Source of the DNA: Caldisericota bacterium
Lineage (GTDB): Bacteria > Caldisericota > JANLFM01
Reading direction: 5' to 3'
Length of the DNA: 6,765 nt
NCBI GenBank assembly: GCA_024655865.1
Contig: JANLFM010000048.1
Coordinates: 1 to 6,765 of the forward strand
A program made the position numbers and the translations under genes. Positions 5,498 through 6,765 of this stretch are shown here, one piece after another; the first letter of the stretch is position 1; every line of letters starts with the position of its first letter. The notes beneath the pieces are model-generated. The model saw only the letters and a list, made by a program, of their open reading frames with translations. It was not told where the DNA came from and searched no databases.

Positions 5498-5839
5498 CTA
5501 CGGGGTGGAGGTCGGCAGGAACGGGCTGGGTGGGTTGGTGCTGTTCTCCTTCACCCAGGAGACGAACCTTCCCACGTACAGGTTGAAGGCGCTCATGGGC
5601 TTCCCTGAAGCCAGAGCCGCGGCTTCCCAGGCGGATCTCGTGGTCTGATCCTCCAGGTGCCACTGGCTCACCGCCGCGCTGAAGGCGTTCCTGATCACCA
5701 TCTGTTCCGCGGTCCTCGGGTTCATGGGGATCACGTGGTTTCTTACGTACCTGATCCCCTTCCACTTGGCGTAGACGAGCTGGTTGGCGTAGGTCCCCGA
5801 AGCATCGATGGACATGAGCGGTGCGTATACCTTGGCCAT
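5498..5839 (-). CDS. Hypothetical phage-structural-like protein, 113 aa
   Basis: Unnamed 113-residue protein. It has an N-terminal beta-like segment (VYAPLMSIDASGTYANQLVYAKWKGIRYVR, residues 4-33 in part), the stretch HVIPMNPRTAEQMVIRNAFSAAVSQW (34-59), helices around TTRSAWEAAALASG and MSAFNLYVGRFVSW, and a Pro/Ser/Thr tail. The order G-x-Y-x-N-Q-L-V-Y-x-x-W-K-G, then N-P-x-T-x-E-Q and W-x-x-x-A resembles small repeat proteins annotated as phage or structural proteins, where this unit recurs. I recall the pattern but cannot name the family with confidence. A strong AAGGAGGTG at 5845-5853 precedes ATG 5839. It lies between DUF1659 and DUF2922. Confidence 0.7.
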   Translation of the reverse strand: MAKVYAPLMSIDASGTYANQLVYAKWKGIRYVRNHVIPMNPRTAEQMVIRNAFSAAVSQWHLEDQTTRSAWEAAALASGKPMSAFNLYVGRFVSWVKENSTNPPSPFLPTSTP

Positions 5840-6037
5840 CTTTCCACCTCCTTTCCAAAACCGGAAGATCCCCCATGCGGTCCCCCGGCCTGTGCCTCAA
5901 CTGCCCTCCCCTTGGGGAATCCCTCCGGCCCTGTCTCCTCAGGCTGAATCCCCGGGGGAATCTCCCCTTGTCCTTCAGCCCCCTTCAAGGCCAGCTCCGT
6001 TCCTCCCCCAGGAAGGGCCGCTTTTTAAACCTGCTCC
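5840..6037 (-). other. Intergenic spacer, no gene seen
   Basis: 198 bp between the DUF1659 and 113-aa genes. Apart from the downstream ribosome binding site, nothing protein-like is visible. A minus frame from 5988 is low-complexity and runs over the 113-aa gene in another frame. A short inverted pair GCTCC/GGAGC surrounds the DUF1659 stop region (6035-6055). Confidence 0.4.
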
Positions 6038-6262
6038 TTAAATGCTCAGGAGCTCCACCGTGTCCACCACCTGAACTGTGTACAGGGGGTACTGCAGCAG
6101 CCCCGCCAGTTCCTCCGCCATCTGGTAGAGGTCCTCGGCCAGGGCCTCGGTCTTGATCCTGGAGACGGAGAGGGATCCCACGATCACCTTCCCGCTCTCC
6201 GGATCGGTCCCCTTGTTCAGCTTCAGGGTGAGCCTCTTGCTGATGGGATTCTCGTTCACCAT
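6038..6262 (-). CDS. DUF1659 family protein
   Basis: A 74-residue protein with the DUF1659 layout: a basic N-terminus (NENPISKRLTLKLNKG), a turn with the strand GKVIVGSLSVSRIK, a helical DLYQMAEELAGLLQYPL and the closing strands YTVQVVDTVELLSI. The motif TDPESGKVI after LNKG and A-x-x-L-x-x-L are typical. Function is unknown. The family is restricted mainly to Bacillota and is often paired with DUF2922, the partner found 600 bp downstream. ATG 6262 has AAAGGAGG at 6271-6278. It is the first clear gene of the minus-strand set, 315 bp downstream of the LexA-box promoter. No signal peptide or membrane helix. Confidence 0.85.
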   Translation of the reverse strand: MVNENPISKRLTLKLNKGTDPESGKVIVGSLSVSRIKTEALAEDLYQMAEELAGLLQYPLYTVQVVDTVELLSI

Positions 6263-6401
6263 TTCCCAATCCTCCTTTCCATTTCCCCCGAAAAACCCCA
6301 GGCATTTTTCAGGGGAACCTTTTCCTCGTCCCTGGGTCCATCCCGCGCCCCTTTAAGGGGCAGAACACCGAGCCCGTTCCGGGGTACCCCTTCCGGGCCC
6401 T

Positions 6402-6434
6402 AAATGCAAACAGGGCCGACTTCCGCCGACCCTG
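6402..6434 (-). terminator. Intrinsic terminator candidate with GGAA tetraloop
   Basis: On the minus strand a 10-bp stem (6434-6425 with 6420-6411; two G-U pairs as RNA) closes a GGAA loop and is followed by TTTGCATTT (6410-6402). This is a moderate intrinsic terminator or attenuator between the LexA-box promoter and the DUF1659 gene. Confidence 0.5.
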
Positions 6435-6441
6435 CAATTAC

Positions 6442-6471
6442 CCCCGGAAAACGCTTCCCGTTTTTCCGGGG
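6442..6471 (-). promoter_or_regulatory. Very strong hairpin, 12-bp stem with one bulge
   Basis: CCCCGGAAAACG (6442-6453) pairs with CGTTTTTCCGGGG (6459-6471) with one bulged T and a five-base loop. It stands seven bases from the terminator candidate at 6411-6434. No U-tract follows it on the minus strand. Confidence 0.5.
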
Positions 6472-6576
6472 ACCCCACGAAAACACCCTGTGCTTTCATG
6501 GTGGGAATCTGGGCCCTCGTTGCCTCAGCTCAAAGGGCCCCAACAGCCTTGGGAGAGGCCCTGCTTCCTGCCCCTT

Positions 6577-6606
6577 ACTTTAAACTATCGAACAAATGTT
6601 TGTCAA
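6577..6606 (-). promoter_or_regulatory. Minus-strand promoter with LexA (SOS) box
   Basis: On the minus strand TTGACA (6606-6601) is a consensus -35 element. A 16-base spacer leads to TTTAAA (6584-6579), or an 18-base spacer to TAAAGT, as the -10. The spacer contains the operator listed next, so a bound repressor would block RNA polymerase. It points at the DUF1659 gene set. Confidence 0.6.
6589..6602. promoter_or_regulatory. LexA/DinR box CGAACAAATGTTTG
   Basis: The sequence matches the Gram-positive SOS box CGAAC-RNRY-GTTYG at every defined position. It lies exactly between the -35 and -10 elements of the minus-strand promoter. LexA repression, and induction on DNA damage, is inferred. Confidence 0.6.
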
Positions 6607-6621
6607 GAGGAAGATTCAAAA

Positions 6622-6717
6622 TTAAATTTTACCGGTGAAAACTTTATTCTCTTCAATATTCCATGTCCTTGACGAGGGCCAAGATTTTAGGAATTCTGCC
6701 TTGTTGATTTCACCCAT
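6622..6717 (-). CDS. Short hypothetical ORF, possibly the end of a larger gene
   Basis: A 31-residue minus frame (MGEINKAEFLKSW, then SSRTWNIEENKVFTGKI) ends 16 bases upstream of the LexA-box promoter. The frame is open 12 codons further (to 6753), ending upstream in TAA, and includes FEQTEYLIRNL. No ribosome binding site stands before ATG 6717. Amino-acid composition looks protein-like and the DNA is AT-rich, unlike the hairpin region. It may be a small gene or the broken 3' end of one lying beyond the window. Function not recognised. Confidence 0.25.
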   Translation of the reverse strand: MGEINKAEFLKSWPSSRTWNIEENKVFTGKI

Positions 6718-6765
6718 AAGATTACGGATAAGGTATTCAGTTTGCTCAAAAATTTAATCCCTACC

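Larger units (their letters stand above)
6263..6576 (-). promoter_or_regulatory. Long hairpin-rich leader upstream of DUF1659 gene
   Basis: No convincing gene lies in these 314 bp. A 62-codon minus frame from ATG 6500 has no ribosome binding site. Stem-loops on the minus strand, in order: GGGCCC/GGGCCC (6540-6511), 6471-6442, 6434-6411, a nested GCCCG/CGGGC around GGGGTACCCC (6398-6372), and GCCCCTT/AAGGGGC (6361-6347). The density suggests transcript-level control or debris between genes. Confidence 0.5.

Noticed and set aside
5481-5988. Minus frames of 139 and 81 codons over the 113-aa gene
   Set aside because: They overlap the well-supported 113-aa gene in other frames and are charged low-complexity translations of GC-rich DNA.

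Overview
The window looks like accessory DNA from a member of the Bacillota, most likely a GC-rich, possibly thermophilic member of Clostridia. The reasons are strong AGGAGG-type ribosome binding sites, DUF1659 and DUF2922 proteins, an S-layer-homology (SLH) domain and a Gram-positive LexA (DinR) box. The organism is an inference; no core chromosomal marker is present.

Two blocks converge near 3073-3272. The left block (1-3072, plus strand, fairly AT-rich after about 900) starts with the 5' three quarters of a tRNA-Thr(CGT) gene, cut off in the T-loop. A tyrosine recombinase gene follows, with its ribosome binding site at the cut; its frame closes before the second half of the catalytic domain. 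After about 300 bp without a gene come three co-directional genes: an HhH-GPD [4Fe-4S] DNA glycosylase-like protein interrupted by one in-frame TAA, a DUF6884-like protein (GTGA overlap), and a GIY-YIG nuclease-like protein. A base-excision enzyme, a protein of a family that I associate with 7-deazaguanine/DNA-modification enzymes, and a nuclease beside an integrase suggest a candidate defence or base-modification-targeting cassette.

The right block (6717-3273, minus strand, GC-rich, with a strongly C-rich plus strand) holds small phage-like or conserved Clostridia genes: DUF1659, a 113-aa structural-like protein, DUF2922, a two-helix holin-like membrane protein, and an N-acetylmuramoyl-L-alanine amidase (Amidase_3) joined by a Gly/Ser linker to an SLH domain. 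The amidase carries a one-base frameshift. Far upstream of DUF1659 a promoter contains a near-perfect LexA box, so the block may be SOS-inducible. Between promoter and first gene is a long leader with several strong hairpins. The gaps between these genes are unusually rich in stable stem-loops, especially 4770-5041.

Three of the left or terminal genes are damaged (integrase, glycosylase, amidase), so the region looks like a decaying integrated element, unless the lesions are sequence errors.
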